Positions 15,052 to 26,930 of a stretch of DNA of 51,896 bases are shown one piece after another. The stretch's first letter is position 1; every line of letters starts with the position of its first letter. This DNA is from an uncultured Rhizobium sp. (GTDB lineage: Bacteria > Pseudomonadota > Alphaproteobacteria > Rhizobiales > Rhizobiaceae), in contig CAMFIE010000029.1 of the NCBI GenBank assembly GCA_945952315.1, positions 1-51,896 on the forward strand. The letters run 5' to 3'. The notes under the pieces are model-generated. The model was not told the DNA's origin. It saw only the letters and a program-made list of their open reading frames with translations, and ran no database searches. The translations under genes were made by a program, and so were the position numbers.

Positions 15052-15927
15052 ATGTTTTCCGAACTCTTCGCCCTGTCCGCTGCCGTCTGTTTCGCCGTCA
15101 GCGGCATGATCATCGGCGAATTGCAGGGCAAGGTTGGTCTTTTCCGGCTGGCGCGCTGGCAGATGCTGACGGCAACGCTGCTGACCGGGCTTCTGTCGCT
15201 GTTACACGGCGGCTGGAACGGGCTGGAACTGTGGCAGGTTGCCTATCTTTGCGCCTCCAGCCTGTTCGGCATCGTGATTGCGAGCACGACCTATTACGCG
15301 GCGATCTATGCCACCGGCGCACGGATCACGGCCCTGCTCTTCACGCTCACCTCTCCCTTTGCGCTGGCGCTCGGCTATCTGATCTTTGGCGAAAAGGTCA
15401 GCGGCCAGCAGGGGCTGGGCGTCATGCTCGTCTTGGTCGGCATCCTTCTTGCGATCGGCTTTCCCGGCGGGAAAGGGGAGGGGAGGGCAGAGCGCTTCGG
15501 CTGGGCAGGCATCGCGCTCGGCGTGATCACCGCACTCGGGCAGGCGGTTGGCAGCCTCTGGGCAAGACCGGCCATGGCCTCCGGTGTCGATCCTTTTACC
15601 GCCATGACGCTCCGCGCCGGGCTTGGCGCGCTGTTCTTCGTGACCATCAACCTGCTGCCCATTCAGGCGATCCGCAGCAATGAGGCTTTCGCCCTTCGAA
15701 ATCTCGCAATGGTGGTGGTCAGCGCGATTTTCGGCACCGGCCTCGGCATGTCGCTGCTGATGGCAGCGCTCGCCCATGGCAAGGTCGGCATCGTTTCGAC
15801 CCTGTCCTCGATGACGCCCGTGGTGATCCTGCCAATGGTGTGGCTGCGCAGCGGCAAGGCACCGCACAAAACCGCCTGGCTCGGCGCGATGCTGGCGGTC
15901 GCCGGGACGGCCGCGATCAGCCTTTGA
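15052..15927 (+). CDS. EamA/DMT-family membrane transporter
   Basis: This 291-residue inner-membrane protein has about ten hydrophobic segments in two EamA halves. The first half ends near LGVMLVLVGILLAIGFP and the second starts GWAGIALGVITALGQAVGSLWARPA. The motif GALFFVTINLL and the C-terminal LGAMLAVAGTAAISL are typical of the family, which exports amino acids or other small metabolites by proton exchange. The substrate cannot be read from the sequence. It is divergent from the TPR gene and convergent with the damaged aldolase gene, with 9 bp between the stops. Confidence 0.85.
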   Translation: MFSELFALSAAVCFAVSGMIIGELQGKVGLFRLARWQMLTATLLTGLLSLLHGGWNGLELWQVAYLCASSLFGIVIASTTYYAAIYATGARITALLFTLTSPFALALGYLIFGEKVSGQQGLGVMLVLVGILLAIGFPGGKGEGRAERFGWAGIALGVITALGQAVGSLWARPAMASGVDPFTAMTLRAGLGALFFVTINLLPIQAIRSNEAFALRNLAMVVVSAIFGTGLGMSLLMAALAHGKVGIVSTLSSMTPVVILPMVWLRSGKAPHKTAWLGAMLAVAGTAAISL

Positions 15928-15936
15928 GACCGCGCT

Positions 15937-16703
15937 TCAGTCGCGGTAGGACGGATCTGTCCTGTCGAGGGTGGATTTCAGATAATCGAAATGGGCAAAG
16001 GCCATGCCGCGATAGGGAAGCCAGTCTTCGGCTGTTTTCTGCGCAAGTGCATCCGGCATCACGTTCAACGGCTGGCCGGAGGCATAAGCGAGCATCAAGG
16101 TCTTTGCCGCGCGCTCGAAGAAATAAAGCAGTTCAAAGGCTTCCGCGACCGTTTCGCCGGTGACGGTGACGCCGTGATTGCCCATCAGCAGCACGGAATG
16201 ATTGCCGAACAGGCTGGCGATCCGCCTGCCTTCCGCCGCCTCATCCGCAATGCCACCGAAATGGGTATCAACCGCTGTGATGCCGAAAAAGCGGGCCGTA
16301 TTCTGGTCAATCGGCAGCATGGTCGGGTCCTTGAGACAGGCAAGCGCGGTTGAATAGGGCGGATGACAATGCAGGATCACCCGCACCGACGGCATTTCCC
16401 GATGGATCGTGCCGTGGATGCACCAGGCGGAAGGGTCGGGCGCATCCGGCCCTGCCATCACGGTCTGATCCTCCGCATCGAGCGCCAAGAGATCACTCGC
16501 CCTGATTGAGCCGAAATGCCGCCAGCGGGGGTTCATCAGGAAGCGTTTGCCATCGGCCGAGAGGGCCGCGCTGAAATGATTGCCGACCGATTCGTGCCAG
16601 TCGAACTGAACGGCCAGCCGAAAGCGGCGGCAAGATCGATCCGCAACTGGCGTTCGGCCTCTTCATCGAGATCACCGGGCCGGACCGCTCCGTCTTTTGC
16701 CAT
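15937..16703 (-). pseudogene. Class II aldolase/adducin-family gene, frameshifted
   Basis: The reading frame from the ATG at 16703 (MAKDGAVRPGDLDEEAERQLRIDL) runs to AAAF near 16620 and then goes out of frame. The continuation AVQFDWHESVGNHFSAALSADGKRFLMNPRW is in another frame and runs to the stop at 15937. Inserting one G in the plus strand between 16620 and 16621 (CCGAAAG to CCGGAAAG) rejoins the two parts as a normal protein of about 255 residues. The C-terminal part keeps the zinc motif HCHPPYS and the third histidine in LMGNHG. Family members are aldolases, epimerases or decarboxylases acting on small sugars or hydroxy acids. The frameshift may be a real mutation or a base-calling error. 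Confidence 0.8.
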
Positions 16704-16852
16704 CACACACCTTCCCACGGGCTTGAAAATATTTCTCTGCATGATGGGTCGCCGGGGCCTCTCAGGCAAGCGCCGGCAAGGCGGCGTTAACGTTTATTTT
16801 CTATTGATTGGAACGTCACAATTGTTCCTTGTATCGAGTATTACGGGTTGCC

Positions 16853-19588
<2,736 letters not shown>

Positions 19589-19601
19589 TCCGGGACAGCC
19601 G

Positions 19602-19626
19602 GGCCGGTGCTGAACCGGCCTTGTCC
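19602..19626. terminator. Hairpin between convergent ftsK and the GGDEF-EAL gene
   Basis: GGCCGGT (19602-19608) and ACCGGCC (19614-19620) form a perfect stem with a 5-nt loop, between the two convergent stop codons. The trailing T content is poor (TTGTCC), so it may be a weak bidirectional terminator or a transcript stabiliser. Confidence 0.5.
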
Positions 19627-19627
19627 G

Positions 19628-21778
19628 TTACGCCGTGAAATCGTAGAGAATTTCGGTATTGTGGGTCTTGAGCGCCGCGTGAATGCGCGCCGCCGTCATC
19701 GGGCGGCCGAGCAGGTAGCCCTGCATGCTGTCGCAGCCTGCTTCCTGCAACATCAAGGCCTGGCTGGCATTTTCCACCCCTTCGGCCGAGACCGGCACAT
19801 CGAGTGCCTTGGCAAGGGCGACCGTGGCTCTGAGAACCTCTACGCCGGTCGGATCACTTTCCGCCGACCAGACGATCGACCGGTCAATCTTGATCCGGTC
19901 GAAACCGAACTGGCGCAGAACCCCGATGCTTGCATAACCGCAGCCGAAATCGTCAAGCGCGAAGGTAACGCCGATCTGGCGCAGGTTCTCGATGGAGCGG
20001 CGGGCAAGATCCGCATTGGAGAGAAGCACGCTTTCGGTGACTTCCAGCGTCAGCCGGCGCGGGTCGAAGCCGTGCTCGTCCAGCAAATCCTATACCTGAC
20101 CCGCAAAGCCCGGATTGCTGAGCTGCAGCGGCGAGACATTGACCGACAGCATCAGCTCCGGCCAACGCGCCGCCTGCTTCATTGCATCGGAAAGCAGGTG
20201 CGTGCCAAGTGTTTCGATCAGGCCGCATTTTTCCGCAAGCGCCACGAAGACTTCGGGGCTGACCGTGCCGCCCGGGCGAACCCAGCGGGCCAGGGCTTCG
20301 ACACCGATGATCTCGCTGCGATCGGAAGAAAACTGCGGCTGGAATACCGTGTCGAGCTTGCCTGCGGTGATCGCGTGACGCAGCTCCGCTTCAAGCTGCG
20401 CTTCCTGCCGTCGTTCCGCATCAAGCACGGATTCGTAGGCAATCGCGCGTCCCTTGCCGGATTCCTTGGCCCGGTAGAGGGCAAGGTCCGCCTGCCGCAC
20501 GATTTCGCTTGCCATCAGATTGGGCTCGCCGAAGGCATAGCCAATGCTGACCCCCACTTCCACCGCACGACCATCGATCAGGAAGGAGGCGGAAATGCTT
20601 TCAAGCGTTGCGGCGGCTATGCCGCTGATATCAGCGGTGTTTTCGGCGATCAGAGCAAATTCGTCCCCGCCCAGTCGGGCGGCGTGGCGAATGTCGCGGT
20701 GACAGCCGGAAACCGCCTGCGCGACACGGCGGATCAGCTCGTCACCCACCGCATGCCCCCAGGTATCGTTGACAGCCTTGAAACCATCGAGATCGAGCAG
20801 GAAGACAACGACATCGCGATCGGGTGCCAGACGGGCACGCACATCGTCCAGCGTGCGGAAAAAGCCGCTGCGGTTCAAAAGCCCGCTCAGCGCATCGTGG
20901 GTCGCAAGGTGCCAGGAATGGGCAACCGTGCGACGCAGGCGGCGCTGCTCATAGCCCGCCGCAACAATCACGCCGCCGATGAAGATGACCAGAGCGAAAC
21001 CCGACGCAATCAGGTAAGGGCGCACCTCGGACGCGATCTCGGCTCCTGGGTCATCACTGTCCCAACTCAGATATTTGAGAATGCGACCGGCGGAGTCCGC
21101 GAGCGGTACATGCAGGTCCGGCTCCTTCCAGCCGTCGGTGAGCCGCAGATTGCGGAACCCTTCATGTTTGCCAAGGCTTGCAATCTGTTCGTCGGTCAAT
21201 TGGCTCATGAAGGCCAGCACATGGGCATTCCTGACGGGATGTTCGGCATTTTCTGGCCGAATGGCTTGCAGGCCGACCACAGCCACGCCACCATCAAACC
21301 GCAGAAAGCCGGTTGTCGGGTAAAGACTGTTGGCCGCGCGGCGCACCATCGGCTGCAGGGACAGATCAAACCGGCTGGCTGGATCAAACGGCAGTCCCTT
21401 GAAATAGGCAGCCGTCACACCACCGGTGGAATCATAAACAATCACGCCGTCATAGAGCGGATAGTCAACGCTCGGATTACCCCAGGTATCGGCAATGAAG
21501 CCTTCGGGTGCTTCGCCTTCCAGGGCATTGTAGGCCTCGTTCCAGACCGCGTTTTCCTTCAGCGTATCCCGCATACGTCCCAGCATGCCTTGAACCAGCA
21601 TCTGGACGCCGCGGGTTGCACGGCGATCATCGATCTCCGTTGCCGAGCTTTCCATAATGGTGACGATGCGGGTGGCAAGTGCCGCAAGAACCAGCAATGC
21701 GGCAAGAAAAAGCACGGCGGCCACGACGACGCTGCGTGTCGTGTCCTTCCCTGATTTATCCGCCCCTGGTGCCAGCAT
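19628..21778 (-). pseudogene. CHASE4-GGDEF-EAL c-di-GMP protein interrupted by an amber codon
   Basis: The first part, 562 residues, has a signal-anchor helix, a periplasmic CHASE4-type region (WNEAYNALEGE), a second membrane helix (LIASGFALVIFIGGVIVAAG), an intact GGDEF motif (ARLGGDEFALI, about residue 368) and the EAL motif (GVEALARW, about residue 491). It ends at TAG, 20090-20092. The same frame then continues without a shift as DLLDEHGFDPRRLTLEVTESVLL and on to the stop at 19628, supplying the rest of the EAL domain (DDFGCGYAS, KIDRSIV). A sense codon at that point would give a protein of about 716 residues. The truncated product would keep cyclase activity but lose the phosphodiesterase core. 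Sequencing error or true nonsense mutation cannot be separated here. Confidence 0.82.
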
Positions 21779-22247
21779 GGTCTGGTCTTTCGGATCTTAG
21801 GCTTTTTGCCCTGTTTTCGTTTGCTCCGGACAGTTCATTTGCCCGCGCCTTACCCGACGATGCACAGCGACAAATTATTTTTTCACAATAACTATAGTTA
21901 ACTAAATTAAACATCCGGAGAGATGCCGGAATTGGTCAATAACTGAACAATGTACTGAAGATTGCATGGTTTTATTCTCTAAAACCGCCATATTTATTTT
22001 AACATATATTTAGGGAATGGTCCCCGCAGAGATCGCGACCTTGCCCCTGTGCGGCGGGAAAAAATCGCGGGACCTTCAATTCTGGCGGAAAATCCGGGGT
22101 GGCGGCCCCGTCGCACGCATTTTCCCGCTGCAAGCCTATTTTCAAGCGTCGGCGGATCAGGCAAATGCTTGCCGCAACGGTTTTCGTCGTGCTTTTATGC
22201 GCGCCTGAGAAACCAAAGCCCGATTGCCTATTTTAAAGGTTGAAGCC
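21779..22247. other. 469-bp AT-rich intergenic region between the c-di-GMP gene and ilvE
   Basis: No protein-coding sequence is convincing here. The stretch 21870-22015 is strongly AT-rich compared with the neighbours and contains the 12-bp palindrome TAACTATAGTTA at 21889-21900. Promoters for the two divergent genes probably lie in it. The part nearer ilvE is GC-richer and ends with the AAAGGTTGA ribosome site. No leader peptide rich in branched-chain codons is apparent. Confidence 0.5.
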
Positions 22248-23348
22248 ATGAATGCACATTCGAAGATCCCGGATATCGCCCTTGATCTCAATCCGGCTCC
22301 GGTTCCCGAGGCGGACCGCAACCGCCTGATGGAATCGCTGGGCTTCGGCAAGGTCTTTACCGATCACATGGTCACCATCCGCTGGACCCGCGATGGCGGC
22401 TGGCAGGATGCCAAGGTCACCGCCCGCAAGCCGCTGTCCATCGATCCGGCCGCTGCGGTGCTCCACTATGCGCAGGAAATCTTTGAGGGCATGAAGGCCT
22501 ATCGCAACGACGATGGCCGCGTGCTCCTGTTCCGGCCTGAAGAAAATGCCCGCCGTTTCAATGAATCGGCCCGCCGCATGGCGATGCCCGAAGTGCCGGA
22601 AGAACTGTTCATCAAGGCCGTGGAAGAACTGGTGCGGGTGGATCGCGCCTGGATCCCTTCCGGGGATGCCAGCCTCTATCTGCGCCCCTTCATGTTCGCG
22701 ACCGAAGCCTTTCTGGGCGTGCGCCCCTCGGATGAATATGTGTTCTGCATCATCGCCTCGCCGGTCGGTGCCTATTTCAAGGGCGGCGCGAAGGCTGTCT
22801 CCGTCTGGGTTGAAACCCATTACACGCGTGCGGCCAATGGCGGCACGGGCGCTGCAAAATGTGGCGGCAATTACGCGGGCAGCCTCGTTGCCCAGGCGGA
22901 AGCCTACAAGCACAGCTGCGATCAGGTCGTCTTCCTCGATGCGTCAGAGCATCGCTGGATCGAAGAGCTTGGCGGCATGAACGTGTTCTTCGTGATGAAG
23001 GACGGTTCGATGGTCACCCCGCCGCTCAAGGGCACGATCCTGCCGGGCATTACCCGCAAGTCGATCCTGACGCTTGCCCGCGAACGCGGCATAACGGTGG
23101 ACGAGCGGCCCTATTCCTTCGAGGAATGGCAGAGCGATGCAAAGAGCGGCCGTCTGGTCGAAGCCTTTGCCTGCGGCACCGCCGCCGTTCTCGCCGGTAT
23201 CGGCACGGTTCGCCATGCGGATGGAGAATTCCTGATCGGCGACGGCCAGACGGGCGCCCTGACCACAAGCCTGCGCGAGGAACTGGTGAATATCCAGAAG
23301 GGCATGTCGAATGACAGCCACGGCTGGTCTCACCCCGTCGGCGCCTGA
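22248..23348 (+). CDS. ilvE: Branched-chain amino acid aminotransferase
   Basis: This PLP-dependent class IV aminotransferase makes and breaks down leucine, isoleucine and valine in the cytoplasm, using glutamate and 2-oxoglutarate. The 366 residues are the length of the larger bacterial/eukaryotic-type enzymes. Recognisable blocks are LHYAQEIFEGMKAYR, LYLRPFMFATEAFLGV, the PLP-lysine region GTGAAKCGGNYAGSL, VVFLDASEHRWIEELGGMNVFFV and LPGITRKSILTLARE. The ATG at 22248 is preceded by AAAGG; an upstream in-frame start at 22224 lacks one. It is transcribed alone and ends in a strong terminator. Confidence 0.94.
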   Translation: MNAHSKIPDIALDLNPAPVPEADRNRLMESLGFGKVFTDHMVTIRWTRDGGWQDAKVTARKPLSIDPAAAVLHYAQEIFEGMKAYRNDDGRVLLFRPEENARRFNESARRMAMPEVPEELFIKAVEELVRVDRAWIPSGDASLYLRPFMFATEAFLGVRPSDEYVFCIIASPVGAYFKGGAKAVSVWVETHYTRAANGGTGAAKCGGNYAGSLVAQAEAYKHSCDQVVFLDASEHRWIEELGGMNVFFVMKDGSMVTPPLKGTILPGITRKSILTLARERGITVDERPYSFEEWQSDAKSGRLVEAFACGTAAVLAGIGTVRHADGEFLIGDGQTGALTTSLREELVNIQKGMSNDSHGWSHPVGA

Positions 23349-23365
23349 TCAGACAGACCCAAATC

Positions 23366-23401
23366 AAAAAGCCGCCGGTTGCAGGACCGGCGGCTTTTTT
23401 T
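23366..23401. terminator. Strong bidirectional terminator after ilvE
   Basis: GCCGCCGG (23371-23378) and CCGGCGGC (23387-23394) form a perfect 8-bp stem with an 8-nt loop. It is flanked by five A residues on the left and seven T residues on the right, so it can terminate both ilvE and the convergent chemoreceptor gene. Confidence 0.92.
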
Positions 23402-23422
23402 GTTTCTGGACCGGGATCAAAC

Positions 23423-24922
23423 TCAGCCGGTTCGGCGCAGATTTGCGAGATTGCTCGCGCGATCTGTGACCTTGAACCGCATGATCAGCTCCTGAAGCCC
23501 GTTGCTCAGGGCCTTGAGGTTCTGGATCGAGGCATTGGTCTCCTCCATCATCGCCGCATTCTGCTGGGTGATCTGGTCCATGTGGCCGACCGCCGTATTG
23601 ATCTCGTGAATGCCGGAGGATTGCTCGGATACCGATTGCGCGATCTGGTCGATATGTTCGCGGATCGTGCCGATCTTGCCACCGATTTCCGTGAGAACCG
23701 AACCGGTCTTTTCCACCAGTGTCACACCCTTGGCCACATCATGCGAGGAGCGGGCGACCAGCGCCTTGATTTCCTTTGCAGCGGTGGCCGAGCGCTGCGC
23801 AAGTTCGCGCACTTCCTGCGCGACGACCGCAAAACCCTTGCCCGCTTCGCCCGCACGCGCCGCTTCCACACCGGCATTCAGCGCCAGAAGGTTGGTCTGG
23901 AAGGCAATGTCATCGATCACACCGATGGTCTGACCGATCTGTTCCGACGATTCCACGATGTCGCGCATCGCCGAAATCGTGTCATGCACCACCTGACCGG
24001 AAAGCTTTGCCTGCTCGGCCGAGGACTTGATGATTTCCTGGATCTCGTAGGCGCGGGTTGCGGTGATCTTCGAGAGCGTCGAGATTTCCTCGAGTGCCGC
24101 AGCAGACTCTTCGAGCGCTGCCGCCTGATGTTCGCCACGGCGCGACATTTCATCCGTTGCGGAGGAAATCTCGCCCGTTTCCGACGTCACCTCCTGCACC
24201 GCCTCGGAAATCTCGCCCATCGCAGAGCTGAGGCTTGCAATCGAGCCGTTGAAGTTGCTCTTCAGCCGCGCGAAGTTCGCGGCAAGCTCGCGCTGGATCG
24301 GCACCGTCAGATTGCCTTCGGCGAGGTGACCAAGCGCCACGTCCAGTTCCGCGAGCGCGCGATCCTGCTCGGCTTTCAGCACTTCGCGCTCCTGCTCGGC
24401 AGCCTGCCGCTGACGCTCCAGTGCATCGAGATAAACGGTAATCGCATAGTCCATGTCGACCAGCGCGGCTTTTACCACCGCACCGATGCTGGATTTCAGC
24501 GCCTTGGCCTTGCCGCCGGTCAGAAAGCCCTGCAGTTCCCGCTCGATCACACCGGCGATCAGCTTTTCGAGGATCAGCGCATAGCCGCCGATATACCACC
24601 GCGGCGAAAGACCGAGGCGGGCATGGGTTTCGCCCACCTTGGTGACCGCGTCCACATAGGCGCCGTCAAACCGGGCGGTGGCAATCACTTCCCAGTGGTT
24701 GATCTGGCGCGCCTTGGCAGAGGCGACATGGGCCTTGCCCGAAAAAAATTTGGCGGTTTCCGGATGGGAACCCGCCTTGGCGTAGAAATTGTCGAGCGCG
24801 ACATCGAGCGCACCGCGAATGATGGGAAGGGCGGAAAACAGGGCATCGCGTTCGGCATCGCCGAAATCCACAAAGGCCAGCCTGTCCTTGAGTTGTTGTG
24901 CCTTGTCGGCCTTGTCCAGCAT
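23423..24922 (-). CDS. Globin-coupled methyl-accepting chemoreceptor (HemAT type)
   Basis: This is a soluble oxygen or redox sensor that should signal to a CheA-CheW complex. The N-terminal 170 residues are a sensor globin: LPIIRGALDVALDNFYAKAGSHPETAKFF, and the proximal histidine in ETHARLGLSPRWYIGGY. No membrane segment is present. A coiled-coil linker rich in Glu and Gln leads to the MCP signalling domain with its conserved hairpin tip (VIDDIAFQTNLLALNAGVEAARAGEAGKGFAVVAQEVRELAQRS). The start at 24922 has GGAG six bases before it; the frame remains open upstream to 25039 but with unlikely protein sequence. No che genes are in the window. Confidence 0.92.
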   Translation of the reverse strand: MLDKADKAQQLKDRLAFVDFGDAERDALFSALPIIRGALDVALDNFYAKAGSHPETAKFFSGKAHVASAKARQINHWEVIATARFDGAYVDAVTKVGETHARLGLSPRWYIGGYALILEKLIAGVIERELQGFLTGGKAKALKSSIGAVVKAALVDMDYAITVYLDALERQRQAAEQEREVLKAEQDRALAELDVALGHLAEGNLTVPIQRELAANFARLKSNFNGSIASLSSAMGEISEAVQEVTSETGEISSATDEMSRRGEHQAAALEESAAALEEISTLSKITATRAYEIQEIIKSSAEQAKLSGQVVHDTISAMRDIVESSEQIGQTIGVIDDIAFQTNLLALNAGVEAARAGEAGKGFAVVAQEVRELAQRSATAAKEIKALVARSSHDVAKGVTLVEKTGSVLTEIGGKIGTIREHIDQIAQSVSEQSSGIHEINTAVGHMDQITQQNAAMMEETNASIQNLKALSNGLQELIMRFKVTDRASNLANLRRTG

Positions 24923-25221
24923 GAATAGCTCCGGGGTCAGGACCCAATTCAGAATGGCTTCATGCATTCTCCGCATCCGCGGAACTGACACATCACCTTC
25001 CATCGGCAATGCCTTTATAGGCCAGACCGTAGCCAACATCCCCTAATGAATTATTATTTAAATATAACAACTTTGTATAAACCTACGAAAAATAACCGGT
25101 GATTATTTATAGGTTTGCTGGAGAGACGCCGTTACATGGAACAAATCGAGCATTTTTGGACAGTTGTTGCACTTTATATTCCGCAATACTTTGAAGATCG
25201 GATTAATCCGGGCCTTTAAAC
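24923..25221. other. About 300-bp intergenic region upstream of the chemoreceptor
   Basis: The part 25045-25205 is AT-rich and probably holds the chemoreceptor promoter on the minus strand. The 12-bp palindrome CGGATTAATCCG (25199-25210) lies just after the end of the rhamnose operon. No intrinsic terminator with a clear T-run for rhaM was found, and no further gene is supported. Confidence 0.4.
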
Positions 25222-25545
25222 CTAATGGAGATGAAACATTGGCTTCAATACAATCTGCACGGGCGTATTGTCCGGCTCGGTCTGCATGATATCGGCCATG
25301 TAGTCCCACCAGCGGCGCACCACCGGCTCCAGCGGCAACCTGTCCATCTGGTGGTCGCGTCGGCGTTTGAGAATGCCGAACAGGTGATTGGTCTCCTCAT
25401 CGAGCCAGATGGAATAGTCCGAAACACCGGCCTGTTTCAGAAGGACCGCGAGCTCCGGCCAGATTTCGTCATGGCGGCGTTTGTATTCCGCCGCCTGCCC
25501 CGGAAACAGCACCATGCGGAAGGCGTGGCTTTCCAGTTCACTCAT
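25222..25545 (-). CDS. rhaM: L-rhamnose mutarotase
   Basis: The 107-residue enzyme interconverts alpha and beta anomers of L-rhamnose (called RhaU in Rhizobium leguminosarum). It is full length and keeps the family signature: the catalytic histidine in YKRRHDEIWPEL (His25), YSIWLDEETNHLFG, and the tryptophan pair RRWWDYMADIM followed by PDN. It is the last gene of the rhaRSTPQKM unit, 11 bp after rhaK. In the R. leguminosarum operon, as I recall, the mutarotase gene comes before rhaK; here the order is reversed. Confidence 0.93.
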   Translation of the reverse strand: MSELESHAFRMVLFPGQAAEYKRRHDEIWPELAVLLKQAGVSDYSIWLDEETNHLFGILKRRRDHQMDRLPLEPVVRRWWDYMADIMQTEPDNTPVQIVLKPMFHLH

Positions 25546-25556
25546 CGTCAGCTCCT

Positions 25557-26927
25557 TCAGGTTCCGGCAAGGTGCCTCCAGCGCTCGGCATAGGCAAGAT
25601 GGGACGGGTCGGGGGTTACCGGCTCCCCCGCCTTGCTTTCGAAGGGCAGGTGATCTGCCCCCAGAGCAAGACAGGCGGCCCCGAAAGAGGTGCCGGTCAT
25701 GCGACCTTCCGCCACGATGGGCCGTCTTCCGGTAAGGCTGGCGAGCATGTCGAGATAGTCCCGGTTTGCAGCAAACGGGCCTTCGACCACCACATCCCCG
25801 CGTCCACCCGTAAGCTGACGGGTGACCTCGCTCATCAGCGCGAGATAGAGAGAGACGGCATAGAGCCGTTCGCCCGCCGTCTTCGGCTCCACGACCCAGC
25901 GGCCATGGGCCTGCGGAAAAGGGCCGGATCCTTCGGGATAGGAGGGCAAGACCATCACGCCCTGCGCAAGCACGGCGGCCCGGTCGGCCTCGGTGACCGT
26001 CACATCACCCTTTGGCGCGAGAAGCTCGAAGGCACGCCCACCCATGAAGCGGGCAGAGGGCGTCTTTTCGCCCCGGCCGTTGACATTGATCAGCACGTCC
26101 CGGCTTTCATCGAGCACGACGTCTTCCGCTCCGACCGACAGCGTCACCACCCAGGTGCCGGTGGAGAAAACCGAAAACGGGGCTTTTCGGGCATAAAGAT
26201 GCGGCAGAAGCGAGGCGTTGGAATCGTGCAGGCCGGAGTGAACCGGAATACCGGATTTCAGCCCGATCTTTTCGGCAAGGTCAGGCCGTACAGGGCCGAG
26301 CACCGCACTGGCGGGCTTCAGCTCCGGCATCAGCCGTGTCCAGCCCAGCCGCTCGACCAGGCTGGAATACCGAGCCGCATGCGGGTTCCAAAGATCGGTA
26401 TGCACGCCGAGCGAGGTTGCCTCCGTCGCCATTTCGCCTGTCAGCCGGAAGGCCCAGTATTGTGGCCAGGGCAGGATCCAGCGGGTGCGGGCAAATTCCG
26501 CCGGAAAACGTTTCATCTGCCAGTAAAGCATCGCGGCTGCATTGAGGCCCATCGGCAGGCGAGGGGAGCCGGTTTCGGCAAAGGGCGGGCGAAGGGCGCG
26601 ATAATCCGCATCAAACCCATCCGGTTGGGTATCCTCGTAATCCATAACCGGAAGCGAAAGGTCGCCCGCTTCCGTCAAAAGCGCAAAGCAGGCGCCGTGG
26701 GTGGTGATCGAAATCGCGTCGATGCCGTGATCCTGCTCGATTTCACCAAGCGCCTGGCAGAAAAAACGCCAGAGCCCTTCCACATCGAAATGGCTGTAGG
26801 CACCGGGAAGCGGCTGGTTGGGGCGCTTGCGAACCGCGATCTCAGCCCCGGCGCTGGCATCGAACAGCACCACCTTGGCATTGGTCTTTCCGATATCGAT
26901 CACCGCGATATGGTTCGGCCCGGCCAT
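25557..26927 (-). CDS. rhaK: Rhamnulokinase-type FGGY sugar kinase
   Basis: RhaK phosphorylates L-rhamnulose at C1. The 456-residue protein is an FGGY-family kinase: the N-terminal phosphate-binding strand VIDIGKTNAKVVLFD, SITTHGACFALL, GLHDSNASLLPHLYA, STGTWVVTL and the adenosine-binding region LTGGRGDVVVEGPFAANRDYL. In R. leguminosarum the homologous kinase is also needed for activity of the rhamnose ABC transporter, so it may have a dual role here. The gene starts 3 bp after rhaQ ends and is followed by rhaM, so the operon is tightly packed. Confidence 0.92.
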   Translation of the reverse strand: MAGPNHIAVIDIGKTNAKVVLFDASAGAEIAVRKRPNQPLPGAYSHFDVEGLWRFFCQALGEIEQDHGIDAISITTHGACFALLTEAGDLSLPVMDYEDTQPDGFDADYRALRPPFAETGSPRLPMGLNAAAMLYWQMKRFPAEFARTRWILPWPQYWAFRLTGEMATEATSLGVHTDLWNPHAARYSSLVERLGWTRLMPELKPASAVLGPVRPDLAEKIGLKSGIPVHSGLHDSNASLLPHLYARKAPFSVFSTGTWVVTLSVGAEDVVLDESRDVLINVNGRGEKTPSARFMGGRAFELLAPKGDVTVTEADRAAVLAQGVMVLPSYPEGSGPFPQAHGRWVVEPKTAGERLYAVSLYLALMSEVTRQLTGGRGDVVVEGPFAANRDYLDMLASLTGRRPIVAEGRMTGTSFGAACLALGADHLPFESKAGEPVTPDPSHLAYAERWRHLAGT

Positions 26928-26930
26928 GGC

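Noticed and set aside
19628-20086. The 3' part of the GGDEF-EAL gene as an independent EAL gene
   Set aside because: It begins in mid-domain, has only a TTG as possible start directly after the amber codon and no ribosome site. It is the tail of the interrupted gene.
19607-21754. Open frame of 715 codons on the plus strand opposite the GGDEF-EAL gene
   Set aside because: It has antisense composition, while the minus strand has clear CHASE4, GGDEF and EAL motifs.
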